From JAAFHS01 sp046049665 (lineage in GTDB: Bacteria; Pseudomonadota; Alphaproteobacteria; Rhodobacterales; Rhodobacteraceae), in the NCBI GenBank assembly GCA_046049665.1, contig JBJOQW010000060.1:22441-86440 (forward strand): a DNA stretch of 64,000 nt, given 5' to 3'. Under the pieces are notes generated by a model. That model did not search any database. It was not told where the DNA came from and saw nothing but the letters and a program-made list of their open reading frames with translations. The position numbers and the translations under genes are program-made. Each line of letters begins with the position of its first letter. The first letter of the stretch is position 1. This document shows positions 31,777 through 39,654 of this stretch, piece by piece.

Positions 31777-33261
31777 ATGTCAACGTTGCTGCTGCTGGGT
31801 GTCGTGCTGGTGCTTGCCGTCATGGCATTCGTTCTGTGCCGTGGCCGGGCGCTTTCTTCTGCCGGGGGCGACATACGCCGCCTGCATTCGCTGCCTGCCG
31901 CCTATGGCTGGCATGGCGCGCTGATGGTGGCCTTGCCCGCCTTTTTCGTTCTTGTCATGTGGCTGATCTTTCAGCCGATCGTCATTGCCCGGTCTGTTGG
32001 CGCCATTCTGCCGATTGCCACGACAACGCAAACTGACGATGAGGCGCAATCTGCCGAAAACGCTGAAACGCTAGCGCTGATTGACGTGCGCCGCCTTGCG
32101 GCGGGGCTGGATGCCGCTGTCAGCAGTGGTGCCATGCCCGAGCTTGGCCCCGATGGCGCGGGTGCCGATATGGCCGCATTGAAGGATACGCTTGCCGCCA
32201 GTGGTGTTGCCCTTGGCAGCGAGATTTCGCCGGTAACGCTTGCCGCAGCCCAGAAATATCGCAGCCTTTCCGCCATTGGTCTGACGGCGCGCACCGTGTT
32301 CACGTTGATTGCCGCACTGGTTGGGCTGGCTGCCGCCGTCATGCTGACGCAAAAGGATTTCCGCGCCCGCAACCGGGTGGAAGGCGTGATAAAGGGCCTG
32401 CTGATTGCAGCGTCATCGGTGGCCATTCTGACGACGGTAGGCATCATCTATTCGATGCTGTCCGAGACGGTTAACTTTTTCCGCTTTTATCCGGTGGCCG
32501 ACTTTTTCTTTGGCCTGACATGGTCGCCCAACTTTCGCGGCAACAGCGAGTTTGGCCTGATCCCGCTGGTTTGGGGCACGCTCTATATCACCTTCATTTC
32601 TATGCTTGTGGCAGTGCCGCTGGGCCTGTTCTCGGCCATCTACCTTGCCGAATACGCCACCGCCCGCACCCGCAGCGTTGTAAAGCCGTTGATCGAGGTC
32701 ATCGCCGGTATTCCGACCGTGGTCTTTGGCCTGTTCGCCCTTGTCACTGTGGGCCCCTTCCTGCGCGACTGGATCGCCCAGCCGCTTGGCCTGGGTGACA
32801 GCGGATCTTCCGTCATGACTGCGGGCATCGTGATTGGCATTCTGAACATTCCGTTTGTTTCGTCCTTGTCGGACGACATCATCAATGCCGTTCCGCAGTC
32901 CATGCGCGATGGGTCGTATGGTCTGGGTGCCACGAAATCTGAAACCATCCGTCAGGTGGTTTTGCCTGCCGCCTTGCCCGGTATCGTCGGTGCCATTCTG
33001 ATGGCGGGCAGCCGAGCAATTGGCGAGACGATGATCGTGTCGATGGGGGCAGGGGCCGCAGCCAAGCTTGACCTGAACCCGTTCGAGGCAATGACAACAA
33101 TGACGGTCAAGATTGTGGGCCAGCTGACAGGCGATACCGACTTTGCCAGCCCGGAAACACTGGTGGCCTTTGCCCTTGGCATGACGCTGTTTGTCATCAC
33201 CCTGGGGCTGAATGTCTTGGCGCTGTACGTCGTGCGCAAATACCGGGAGCAATACGAATGA
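31777..33261 (+). CDS. pstC: Phosphate ABC transporter permease PstC
   Basis: Inner-membrane channel subunit. 494 residues, longer than the 319 of E. coli: residues 1-200 form an extra N-terminal region with two or three membrane spans and a periplasmic loop, seen in other alphaproteobacteria. The permease core carries PVADFFFGLTWSPNF and LVWGTLYITFISMLVAVPLG, then the coupling loop NAVPQSMRDGSYGLGATKSE. ATG 31777 follows a G-rich site. Its stop overlaps pstA by ATGA. Confidence 0.92.
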   Translation: MSTLLLLGVVLVLAVMAFVLCRGRALSSAGGDIRRLHSLPAAYGWHGALMVALPAFFVLVMWLIFQPIVIARSVGAILPIATTTQTDDEAQSAENAETLALIDVRRLAAGLDAAVSSGAMPELGPDGAGADMAALKDTLAASGVALGSEISPVTLAAAQKYRSLSAIGLTARTVFTLIAALVGLAAAVMLTQKDFRARNRVEGVIKGLLIAASSVAILTTVGIIYSMLSETVNFFRFYPVADFFFGLTWSPNFRGNSEFGLIPLVWGTLYITFISMLVAVPLGLFSAIYLAEYATARTRSVVKPLIEVIAGIPTVVFGLFALVTVGPFLRDWIAQPLGLGDSGSSVMTAGIVIGILNIPFVSSLSDDIINAVPQSMRDGSYGLGATKSETIRQVVLPAALPGIVGAILMAGSRAIGETMIVSMGAGAAAKLDLNPFEAMTTMTVKIVGQLTGDTDFASPETLVAFALGMTLFVITLGLNVLALYVVRKYREQYE

Positions 33262-34592
33262 CTGACGCCACATCCGCCCCCGCAGAATCGCTTTACGCGC
33301 CGTCACGCCTGATGACCCGCCGCAATGCCGCTGAACGCCGGTTCCGGTTCTATGGCGTGGCCGCCATTGCCGTCAGCCTGATTGTGCTGGCCATCATGCT
33401 GTTTACCATCTTCCGCGATGGCATTTCATCCTTCCGTCAAACCTCGGTCACTTTCCCCGTCACGCTGACGGCTGATGCGCTGGCGCCGAAGGGCATCGAA
33501 GACCTTGAAGCGATGCGCAAGGTCACCACCATCGGCTATGGCAAGGTGATTGATGCGTCATTCCTTGCCTATCTTGCCGCCGAAGGGTTGGCGGTTGAGG
33601 GCCTTGATGACAAGGACGCCCGCGCGATCTTGTCCAAGGAAGCGGCAGGCCAGTTGCGCGCGCAGGTTCTGGCCGACCCTAGCCTTGTGGGGCAGACCAT
33701 GCCCATGACGCTGTGGACGAATGCGCGGATTGACGGCTATTTCAAGGGCCGTGTGACGATGGAAAGCGCCGAGCGCGATGGCAATGTCACACCGGAACAA
33801 TTGCAGCTGGCAGATCTGCTGGCCGAAAACGGTGCCTTGTCACGCCCGTTCAACTGGCAGTTCCTGACGGGCCCTGATGCGTCGGACCAGCGGCCCGAAG
33901 CTGCGGGTCTGGGTATTTCGATCATCGGATCGATTTTCATGATGATCATCGTGGCCCTGCTGTGCGTGCCCATCGGTGTGGCCGCCAGCATATATCTGGA
34001 AGAATTCGCCCCGAAGAACCGCTGGACCGACCTGATCGAGGTGAACATCTCGAACCTCGCCGCGGTGCCGTCGATTGTGTATGGTATCCTTGGTCTGGCC
34101 GTGTTCATCAACTTTGCCGGCTTTCCGCAGTCATCCTCGCTGGTGGGTGCGCTTGTGCTGACGCTGATGACCCTGCCCACCATCATCATCGCCACCCGCG
34201 CTGCCATCCGCGCCGTGCCGCCGTCTATCCGCGATGCCGCCCTTGGCATCGGCGCATCGAAAATGCAGACCGTGTTCCACCAGGTGCTGCCTTTGGCCAT
34301 GCCGGGTATCCTGACGGGTTCCATCCTTGGCCTGGCCACGGCTTTGGGTGAAACCGCGCCCTTGCTGCTGATCGGCATGGTCGCCTTTGTGGACAACTAC
34401 CCCGCCATTTCAGCCGCAGGTGCCCTTGATCCGGCAACTGCCTTGCCGGTGCAGGTTTATTCATGGGCCTCGCGCTCGGACCCTGCCTTTATCGAACGGT
34501 CATCCGGTGCCATCATAGTACTGCTGTTCTTTCTTGTAATCATGAACGCCGCCGCAATCATGCTGCGCCGCCGCTTTGAACGCCGCTGGTAG
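33258..34592 (+). CDS. pstA: Phosphate ABC transporter permease PstA
   Basis: Second channel subunit. 444 residues against 296 in E. coli, again with an added 200-residue N-terminal part containing one span (VSLIVLAIMLFTIFRDGISS) and a large extra-membrane loop. The core begins SIIGSIFMMIIVALLCVPIG and holds the coupling loop AVPPSIRDAALGIGASKMQT. Coupled to pstC by ATGA, and pstB starts 10 bases after the stop. Confidence 0.92.
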   Translation: MTDATSAPAESLYAPSRLMTRRNAAERRFRFYGVAAIAVSLIVLAIMLFTIFRDGISSFRQTSVTFPVTLTADALAPKGIEDLEAMRKVTTIGYGKVIDASFLAYLAAEGLAVEGLDDKDARAILSKEAAGQLRAQVLADPSLVGQTMPMTLWTNARIDGYFKGRVTMESAERDGNVTPEQLQLADLLAENGALSRPFNWQFLTGPDASDQRPEAAGLGISIIGSIFMMIIVALLCVPIGVAASIYLEEFAPKNRWTDLIEVNISNLAAVPSIVYGILGLAVFINFAGFPQSSSLVGALVLTLMTLPTIIIATRAAIRAVPPSIRDAALGIGASKMQTVFHQVLPLAMPGILTGSILGLATALGETAPLLLIGMVAFVDNYPAISAAGALDPATALPVQVYSWASRSDPAFIERSSGAIIVLLFFLVIMNAAAIMLRRRFERRW

Positions 34593-34602
34593 GGGGCACA
34601 CT

Positions 34603-35400
34603 ATGACCAAGATGCAAAATCCAGAAAGCCTCGTGATCGCCATGGCCAACAAGATGACCGCCCGCAAGGTACAGGTGCACTACGGCACCAACCACGCCAT
34701 CAAGGACGTGGATGTTGATATCCTTGATAAAACCGTCACCGCATTTATAGGCCCGTCGGGCTGTGGCAAATCAACGTTCCTGCGTTGCCTGAACCGGATG
34801 AATGACACGATCGCAGTCTGCAAGGTGACCGGCAGCCTGCAGCTGGAAGGCGAAGATATCTATGATCCGCGCGTTGACCCCGTGCAGCTGCGCGCCAAGG
34901 TGGGCATGGTGTTTCAAAAGCCCAACCCGTTTCCGAAATCCATCTATGACAATGTCGCCTACGGCCCGCGTATCCATGGCCTGACGCGCAACAAGGCCGA
35001 ACTTGATGGTATCGTGGAAAGCTGCCTGAAAAAGGCCGCCCTCTGGAACGAGGTCAAGGACCGTCTTGATGCCCCCGGCACCGGCCTTTCGGGCGGCCAG
35101 CAACAGCGCCTTTGCATTGCGCGCGCCATTGCGACCAGCCCCGAAGTGCTGCTGATGGATGAACCCTGCTCGGCGCTGGACCCTATCGCCACGGCACAGG
35201 TCGAGGAGCTGATTGACGAACTGCGCAGCCAGTTCTCGGTTGTGATTGTGACGCATTCTATGCAGCAGGCCGCGCGCGTCAGCCAGAAAACGGCGTTCTT
35301 TCACCTTGGCCATCTGGTGGAATACGGCGACACCGGGCAGATTTTCACCAATCCAAAGGATCCACGCACGGAATCCTACATTTCCGGCCGGATCGGCTGA
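34603..35400 (+). CDS. pstB: Phosphate ABC transporter ATP-binding protein
   Basis: ATPase of the phosphate importer. 265 residues from ATG 34603 (MTKMQNPESLVIAMA). Walker A GPSGCGKSTF, Q-loop FQKPNPFP, signature LSGGQQQRLCIARAI, Walker B VLLMDEPCSALDPI and the H-loop IVTHSMQQAA all intact. Its product links phosphate flow to PhoR through PhoU. Order pstSCAB-phoU-phoB follows. Confidence 0.96.
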   Translation: MTKMQNPESLVIAMANKMTARKVQVHYGTNHAIKDVDVDILDKTVTAFIGPSGCGKSTFLRCLNRMNDTIAVCKVTGSLQLEGEDIYDPRVDPVQLRAKVGMVFQKPNPFPKSIYDNVAYGPRIHGLTRNKAELDGIVESCLKKAALWNEVKDRLDAPGTGLSGGQQQRLCIARAIATSPEVLLMDEPCSALDPIATAQVEELIDELRSQFSVVIVTHSMQQAARVSQKTAFFHLGHLVEYGDTGQIFTNPKDPRTESYISGRIG

Positions 35401-35414
35401 GGGCGAGGAACAGC

Positions 35415-36110
35415 ATGAACAACCCCCATATCGCCACAGCTTTTGACCGTGACCTGGAAGGTGTCCAGACCATGCTCATGAAAATGGGCGGGCTGGTTGA
35501 AACAGCCATTCTTGATGCGGCCCGCGCGTTGGAAGACCGTGATACCGAACTGGCCGAGCAGGTGCGGCGCGGTGATCTGGTGATTGATGCACTGGAAGAA
35601 CAGATCAACGCCGATTGCGCCAAGGTCATTGCCTTGCGTGCGCCAACAGCGACCGATCTGCGCACGGTACTGACCGTGATGAAGATAGCGGGCAACCTTG
35701 AACGCTGTGGCGATTATGCCAAGAACCTGGCCAAACGCACGCTTGTGCTTGCGTCAGCCCAGCCGATCGGGTCATCCGCCGGGTCAATCCGGCGGCTGGC
35801 CAAAACCGTGCAGGGTTTGCTGCGCGATGCGCTGGACGCCTTTGTGCGCCGTGATGCGGTGTTGGCCGAAGACGTGCGCCAGCGCGACCGGGATGTGGAT
35901 CAGATGTACAACGCCCTGTTCCGTGAATTTGTGACCTACATGATGGAAGACAGCCGGAACATCAGCCCGATGATGCACCTGCATTTCATTGCCAAGAACA
36001 TTGAACGCGTCGGCGACCATGCGACAGGCATTGCCGAACAGGTGACCTACCTGATCACGGGTGCCCTGCCGAATGAAGACCGGCCCAAGGCCGATAGTAC
36101 GGTGGCTTGA
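35415..36110 (+). CDS. phoU: Phosphate transport regulator PhoU
   Basis: 231 residues, all-helical with two repeats each carrying an ExxxD metal motif: LEEQINADCAKVIALRAPTA with RVTRDLRTV-like VLTVMKIAGNLERCGDYAKN in the first half and HLHFIAKNIERVGDHATGIA in the second. Represses the Pho system when phosphate is plentiful, by linking PstB to PhoR. Start ATG 35415 after GAGGAAC. Followed two bases later by phoB. Confidence 0.94.
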   Translation: MNNPHIATAFDRDLEGVQTMLMKMGGLVETAILDAARALEDRDTELAEQVRRGDLVIDALEEQINADCAKVIALRAPTATDLRTVLTVMKIAGNLERCGDYAKNLAKRTLVLASAQPIGSSAGSIRRLAKTVQGLLRDALDAFVRRDAVLAEDVRQRDRDVDQMYNALFREFVTYMMEDSRNISPMMHLHFIAKNIERVGDHATGIAEQVTYLITGALPNEDRPKADSTVA

Positions 36111-36112
36111 GC

Positions 36113-36793
36113 ATGGCGCAGTCGCAACCACTTGTCCTGCTGGTAGAGGACGAGCCAGCGCAGCGCGAGGTCTTGTCCTATAACCTTGCGGCTGAAGGCT
36201 TTCGGGTGAACACGGCCGTTGATGGGGACGAAGCCTTGCTTTTTGCCGGGGAAGAGGTGCCTGACCTGATCCTGCTGGATTGGATGCTGCCCCACCTGAG
36301 CGGGATCGAGGTTTGCCGCCGCCTGAAAATGCGTCCCGATACCCGCGCTGTGCCAATCATCATGCTGTCGGCGCGGTCGGAAGAGGTAGACAAGGTGCGT
36401 GGTCTGGAAACCGGGGCCGATGACTACATCATCAAACCCTATTCAGTGGTTGAACTGATTGCACGTGTGCGTGCCGCCTTGCGCCGCACCCGCCCGGCCA
36501 CGGTGGGCCTTGTGCTGGAATGGCAGGATATCCGGCTTGATCCGGAAACCCACCGCGTTCACCGATCCGGTGACGAAGTCCACCTTGGTCCGACGGAATT
36601 TCGTCTGCTGTCCACTTTCATGGAAAAGCCGGGGCGGGTGTGGAGCCGCGAGCAACTGCTTGACCGGGTCTGGGGGCGCGACATCTACGTGGATACGCGG
36701 ACAGTGGATGTGCATATCGGCCGCCTGCGCAAGGCGCTTGGCGGGCAGGATGTGCTGCGCACAGTGCGCGGGGCAGGGTATGCGCTAGGCTGA
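36113..36793 (+). CDS. phoB: Phosphate regulon response regulator
   Basis: 226 residues: receiver domain (1-120) with acidic pair EDE, phospho-acceptor Asp56 in LILLDWMLP and the switch Lys in IIKPYSVVEL, then an OmpR-type winged helix (EVHLGPTEFRLLSTFMEKPG, VDVHIGRLRKAL). Acts on PHO boxes such as the one before pstS. Its stop overlaps the convergent gluQ stop by nine bases. Confidence 0.95.
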   Translation: MAQSQPLVLLVEDEPAQREVLSYNLAAEGFRVNTAVDGDEALLFAGEEVPDLILLDWMLPHLSGIEVCRRLKMRPDTRAVPIIMLSARSEEVDKVRGLETGADDYIIKPYSVVELIARVRAALRRTRPATVGLVLEWQDIRLDPETHRVHRSGDEVHLGPTEFRLLSTFMEKPGRVWSREQLLDRVWGRDIYVDTRTVDVHIGRLRKALGGQDVLRTVRGAGYALG

Positions 36794-37630
36794 CAGGCCG
36801 ACCATCCGGCGAATATCCTGCGGGCTTGCCCCTTCTGCCCGGTATTTCGCCAAGGCCCGCGCGTCATCACGCTTGGCAAGGCGTTTGCCCGCCTCATCCC
36901 GGATCAGGCGATGGTGGTTGTAGATGGGGGTGGGCAGGTTGAACAGGTGCTGCAAGACCACCTGTACGGGGGTAAAGCTGAACAGATCGGCCCCCCTTAC
37001 CACATGGCTGACCCCTTGGTCCGCATCATCCAGAGCGGATGCCAGAAAATAGGCCACGATCTCCTCGCCTTTGCGGTACAGGACAACATCGCCGATTTCG
37101 CGAAAAACATGTTCCGGATCAAGCACATGGCGGCCTGCATTGTCTGGGCCCGTCTCGGTAAACGCAAGGTCGCGCCCTGCCAGCACCCGCAGAGCCGCCG
37201 CCATATCAAGGCGCAGCGCATCACCCTCGCGCCTGCTGGCCATGCTGCGACTGCGGCAGGTTCCGGGGTAAACATTCACCACCAGCCCCTCTTGCGGAGC
37301 CGACAGCGCCAGCCTGATGTCATTGCGAGAGCAGGAACAGGGGTAAAGCAGACCCGCCGCAAGCAACGGCTCCAACCGGGCGGCATAGTGTTGCAGCTGG
37401 CTGGATTGATGCAGAACAGGTCCATCCCACAGCAGACCCAGCCATGTCAGATCATCAAGGATATCAGCGGCATAGGCGGGTTTGCTGCGTTCAAGGTCCG
37501 TGTCTTCCATGCGCACCAGAAACCGCCCGCCTGCCGCCCGCGCCATGTCATGCGCCAGAATCGCCGAATAGGCATGCCCCAGATGTAATGGGCCAGTGGG
37601 CGAGGGCGCAAAGCGCGTTACGAAAGCCAT
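36785..37630 (-). CDS. gluQ: Glutamyl-Q tRNA(Asp) synthetase
   Basis: Adds glutamate to queuosine in the anticodon of tRNA-Asp. 281 residues, a truncated GlnRS/GluRS without the anticodon-binding domain. HIGH-like RFAPSPTGPLHLGHA at residue 6-20, zinc-binding YPCSCSRND, and the KMSKS-equivalent RLAKRDDA. The stop converges on phoB with a 9-base overlap, and its start overlaps the trmFO end by 13 bases, so it is translated in the trmFO operon. Confidence 0.93.
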   Translation of the reverse strand: MAFVTRFAPSPTGPLHLGHAYSAILAHDMARAAGGRFLVRMEDTDLERSKPAYAADILDDLTWLGLLWDGPVLHQSSQLQHYAARLEPLLAAGLLYPCSCSRNDIRLALSAPQEGLVVNVYPGTCRSRSMASRREGDALRLDMAAALRVLAGRDLAFTETGPDNAGRHVLDPEHVFREIGDVVLYRKGEEIVAYFLASALDDADQGVSHVVRGADLFSFTPVQVVLQHLFNLPTPIYNHHRLIRDEAGKRLAKRDDARALAKYRAEGASPQDIRRMVGLSA

Positions 37631-38943
37631 GCCGCAAAGGCCTGCTTGGCGCGGTCGGTATAGGCCTTGTAACGGTCCTTGCGGCCACGCCGCCCGCCCT
37701 TGGCTGCAATGGGTGGGAACAGGCCGAAGTTCACGTTCATCGGCTGAAACGTCTTTGCCTCGGCCCCGCCGGTAATGTGGTGGATCAGTGACCCCATCGC
37801 TGTTTCCGGCGGCGGCGGGGGCAGGTTGCGCCCCAAGATTTCAGCCGCCGCCATGCGGCCTGCAAGCAGGCCCATCGCGGCAGATTCGACATAGCCTTCC
37901 ACACCGGTGATCTGGCCCGCAAAGCGGATATTCGGGCGGTTCCGCAAGCGCATCTGATCATCCAGCAGCGTGGGCGAGTTGATGAAGGTGTTGCGATGAA
38001 TACCGCCGAGCCGCGCAAAGCTCGCATCCTGCAGGCCGGGAATCATTTTGAAAACAGCAGTTTGCGCGCCGTATTTCATCTTGGTCTGAAAGCCCACGAT
38101 GTTATACAGCGTGCCCAGCTTGTTATCGCGCCGCAGTTGCACCACCGCATGCGCCTTTTCTGCCCTGTGTGGGTTGGTCAGCCCCACGGGCTTCATCGGG
38201 CCAAAGCGCAGGGTTTCGCGCCCGCGTTCGGCCATCACCTCAATCGGCAGGCAGCCGTCGAAATAGCCTGCCGTCTCGCCCTCGTGAAATTCGGTCTTTT
38301 CAGCCGCCAGCAGCGCATCAATGAAGGCCTCATACTGCGCCTTGTCCATCGGGCAGTTGATATAGGCCTGTTGTTCTTCTTCTGTCTCGCCCTTGTCATA
38401 GCGCGACTGCAGCCAGGCCTGCGACATGTCGATGCTTTCGGCATAGACGATAGGGGCTATCGCATCAAAGAATGCCAGCGCTTCGGCCCCGGTTACCGCA
38501 CGGATGCTTTCGGCCAAAGCACCGCTGGTCAGCGGACCTGTGGCAACGATCCAGTGGCCAGATGAGGGAAGCGTCGTAACCTCATCATATTCAACGGTAA
38601 TCAGCGGATGGGCCAGCAGGCGTGCCGTCACCGCTTCGGCAAAAGGATCGCGGTCCACCGCCAGCGCACCGCCTGCAGGCAAACGGTGCGCACGCGCGGT
38701 TTGCATGATGATGCCACCCGCAGCCCCCATTTCCCAATGCAGCAGGCCCACGGCATTGCGTTCATCATCATCCGACCGGAAGGAGTTGGAGCAGACCATT
38801 TCCGCCAGATTGCCGGTGCGATGCGCGAAGGTGCCGACCTTGGGGCGCATTTCGTGAATGACAACAGGCACGCCCGCCTCAGCCGCCTGCCATGCGGCCT
38901 CAGCCCCTGCCATACCGCCGCCGATGATATGTAAGGTTTCCAT
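37618..38943 (-). CDS. trmFO: Methylenetetrahydrofolate-tRNA-(uracil-5-)-methyltransferase
   Basis: Makes 5-methyluridine-54 in tRNA using methylenetetrahydrofolate and FAD. 441 residues, normal. FAD motif IIGGGMAGAEAAWQAAEAGV and EMRP near the N terminus, the Cys-containing AEMVCSNSFRSDDDERNA, and GLLAGRMAA near the C terminus. It starts 26 bases after the preceding gene in the same operon direction and overlaps gluQ. Confidence 0.95.
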   Translation of the reverse strand: METLHIIGGGMAGAEAAWQAAEAGVPVVIHEMRPKVGTFAHRTGNLAEMVCSNSFRSDDDERNAVGLLHWEMGAAGGIIMQTARAHRLPAGGALAVDRDPFAEAVTARLLAHPLITVEYDEVTTLPSSGHWIVATGPLTSGALAESIRAVTGAEALAFFDAIAPIVYAESIDMSQAWLQSRYDKGETEEEQQAYINCPMDKAQYEAFIDALLAAEKTEFHEGETAGYFDGCLPIEVMAERGRETLRFGPMKPVGLTNPHRAEKAHAVVQLRRDNKLGTLYNIVGFQTKMKYGAQTAVFKMIPGLQDASFARLGGIHRNTFINSPTLLDDQMRLRNRPNIRFAGQITGVEGYVESAAMGLLAGRMAAAEILGRNLPPPPPETAMGSLIHHITGGAEAKTFQPMNVNFGLFPPIAAKGGRRGRKDRYKAYTDRAKQAFAAWLS

Positions 38944-38969
38944 GGGGCGGATGTATCGCCCCGCTGCCG

Positions 38970-39320
38970 TCAGATCAAGGCGATGCGTTCGCGCTGCGTA
39001 GGATCGGGGTAGGGCCGGTACAGGCCCACATCCACCCGCGCGATCATACCATGCATCTGGTCATAGCGCCGGGTGGCGGCATCATCTGCAGTGGCCAAAG
39101 CGGAAAAAGCAGTATCCAGCGCGGCAAGGCCGGGGACCGAGATTTCCAGCAGGAAATCGGTATGCGCGCCAGAGGCCAGCCCGAACTTGCGCCGCATCAG
39201 CCGCCATTCGGTGACAAGGCCTTGTGCCTTCAGATGGTCCATCCATGCGGTTGCGGCATGCGCAAAGCCAAGGGCATGCGCCTCGGGCCGCAGTTCGATC
39301 ATGCAATGATACAGGTTCAT
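38970..39320 (-). CDS. Small conserved protein (DUF6614-like)
   Basis: 116 residues from ATG 39320 (MNLYHCMIELRPEAHALGFA); an upstream ATG at 39350 is rejected. The pattern ATAWMDHLKAQGLVTEWRLM then HTDFLLEISVPGLAALDTAF suggests a dimeric ferredoxin-like fold related to DUF6614, which I recall from Rhodobacterales. No function is known. It lies in the gyrA to gluQ run, 37 bases after the preceding gene. Confidence 0.7.
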   Translation of the reverse strand: MNLYHCMIELRPEAHALGFAHAATAWMDHLKAQGLVTEWRLMRRKFGLASGAHTDFLLEISVPGLAALDTAFSALATADDAATRRYDQMHGMIARVDVGLYRPYPDPTQRERIALI

Positions 39321-39357
39321 CACGCTCTCCCTTTCGGGGCAGTTGAACATGCAAGGC

Positions 39358-39654
39358 TTACGGCTTGTTTAATGCGGCCCTGTGCCGTGCGACAAAACCT
39401 GCCGGATCACGCACATCATAGCCAAGGGCGCGCGCCGCATCAAAGAACCCGCGCGCAGGCAGGCCCCCGGATAGCCGGCCCTCGCAAAGGGCCGCGCGCA
39501 ACGGGCGCCCGGCAGCCGCGTCTACAAGCATCAGCGCCTCAAGCGTGGCTGTCAGCTCGGCCATGCGCAGGCCAAGATCGCGGGCGAGCGCACCATAGGT
39601 AACGGTGCCGCCCGCCTGTGCCAGCGCATCGAGGCGCGCCTCAAGCGCTGTCAT
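39358..39654 (-). CDS. Small protein overlapping gyrA, helix-turn-helix-like
   Basis: 98 residues. Starts MTALEARLDALAQAGGTVTY, and GTVTYGALARDLGLRMAELT resembles a small winged-helix reading. C-terminal ARGFFDAARALGYDVRDPAG then FVARHRAALNKP. It overlaps the last 14 bases of gyrA in another frame, so translation is coupled. Homologues occupy the same place in Rhodobacterales; function unknown. Confidence 0.72.
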   Translation of the reverse strand: MTALEARLDALAQAGGTVTYGALARDLGLRMAELTATLEALMLVDAAAGRPLRAALCEGRLSGGLPARGFFDAARALGYDVRDPAGFVARHRAALNKP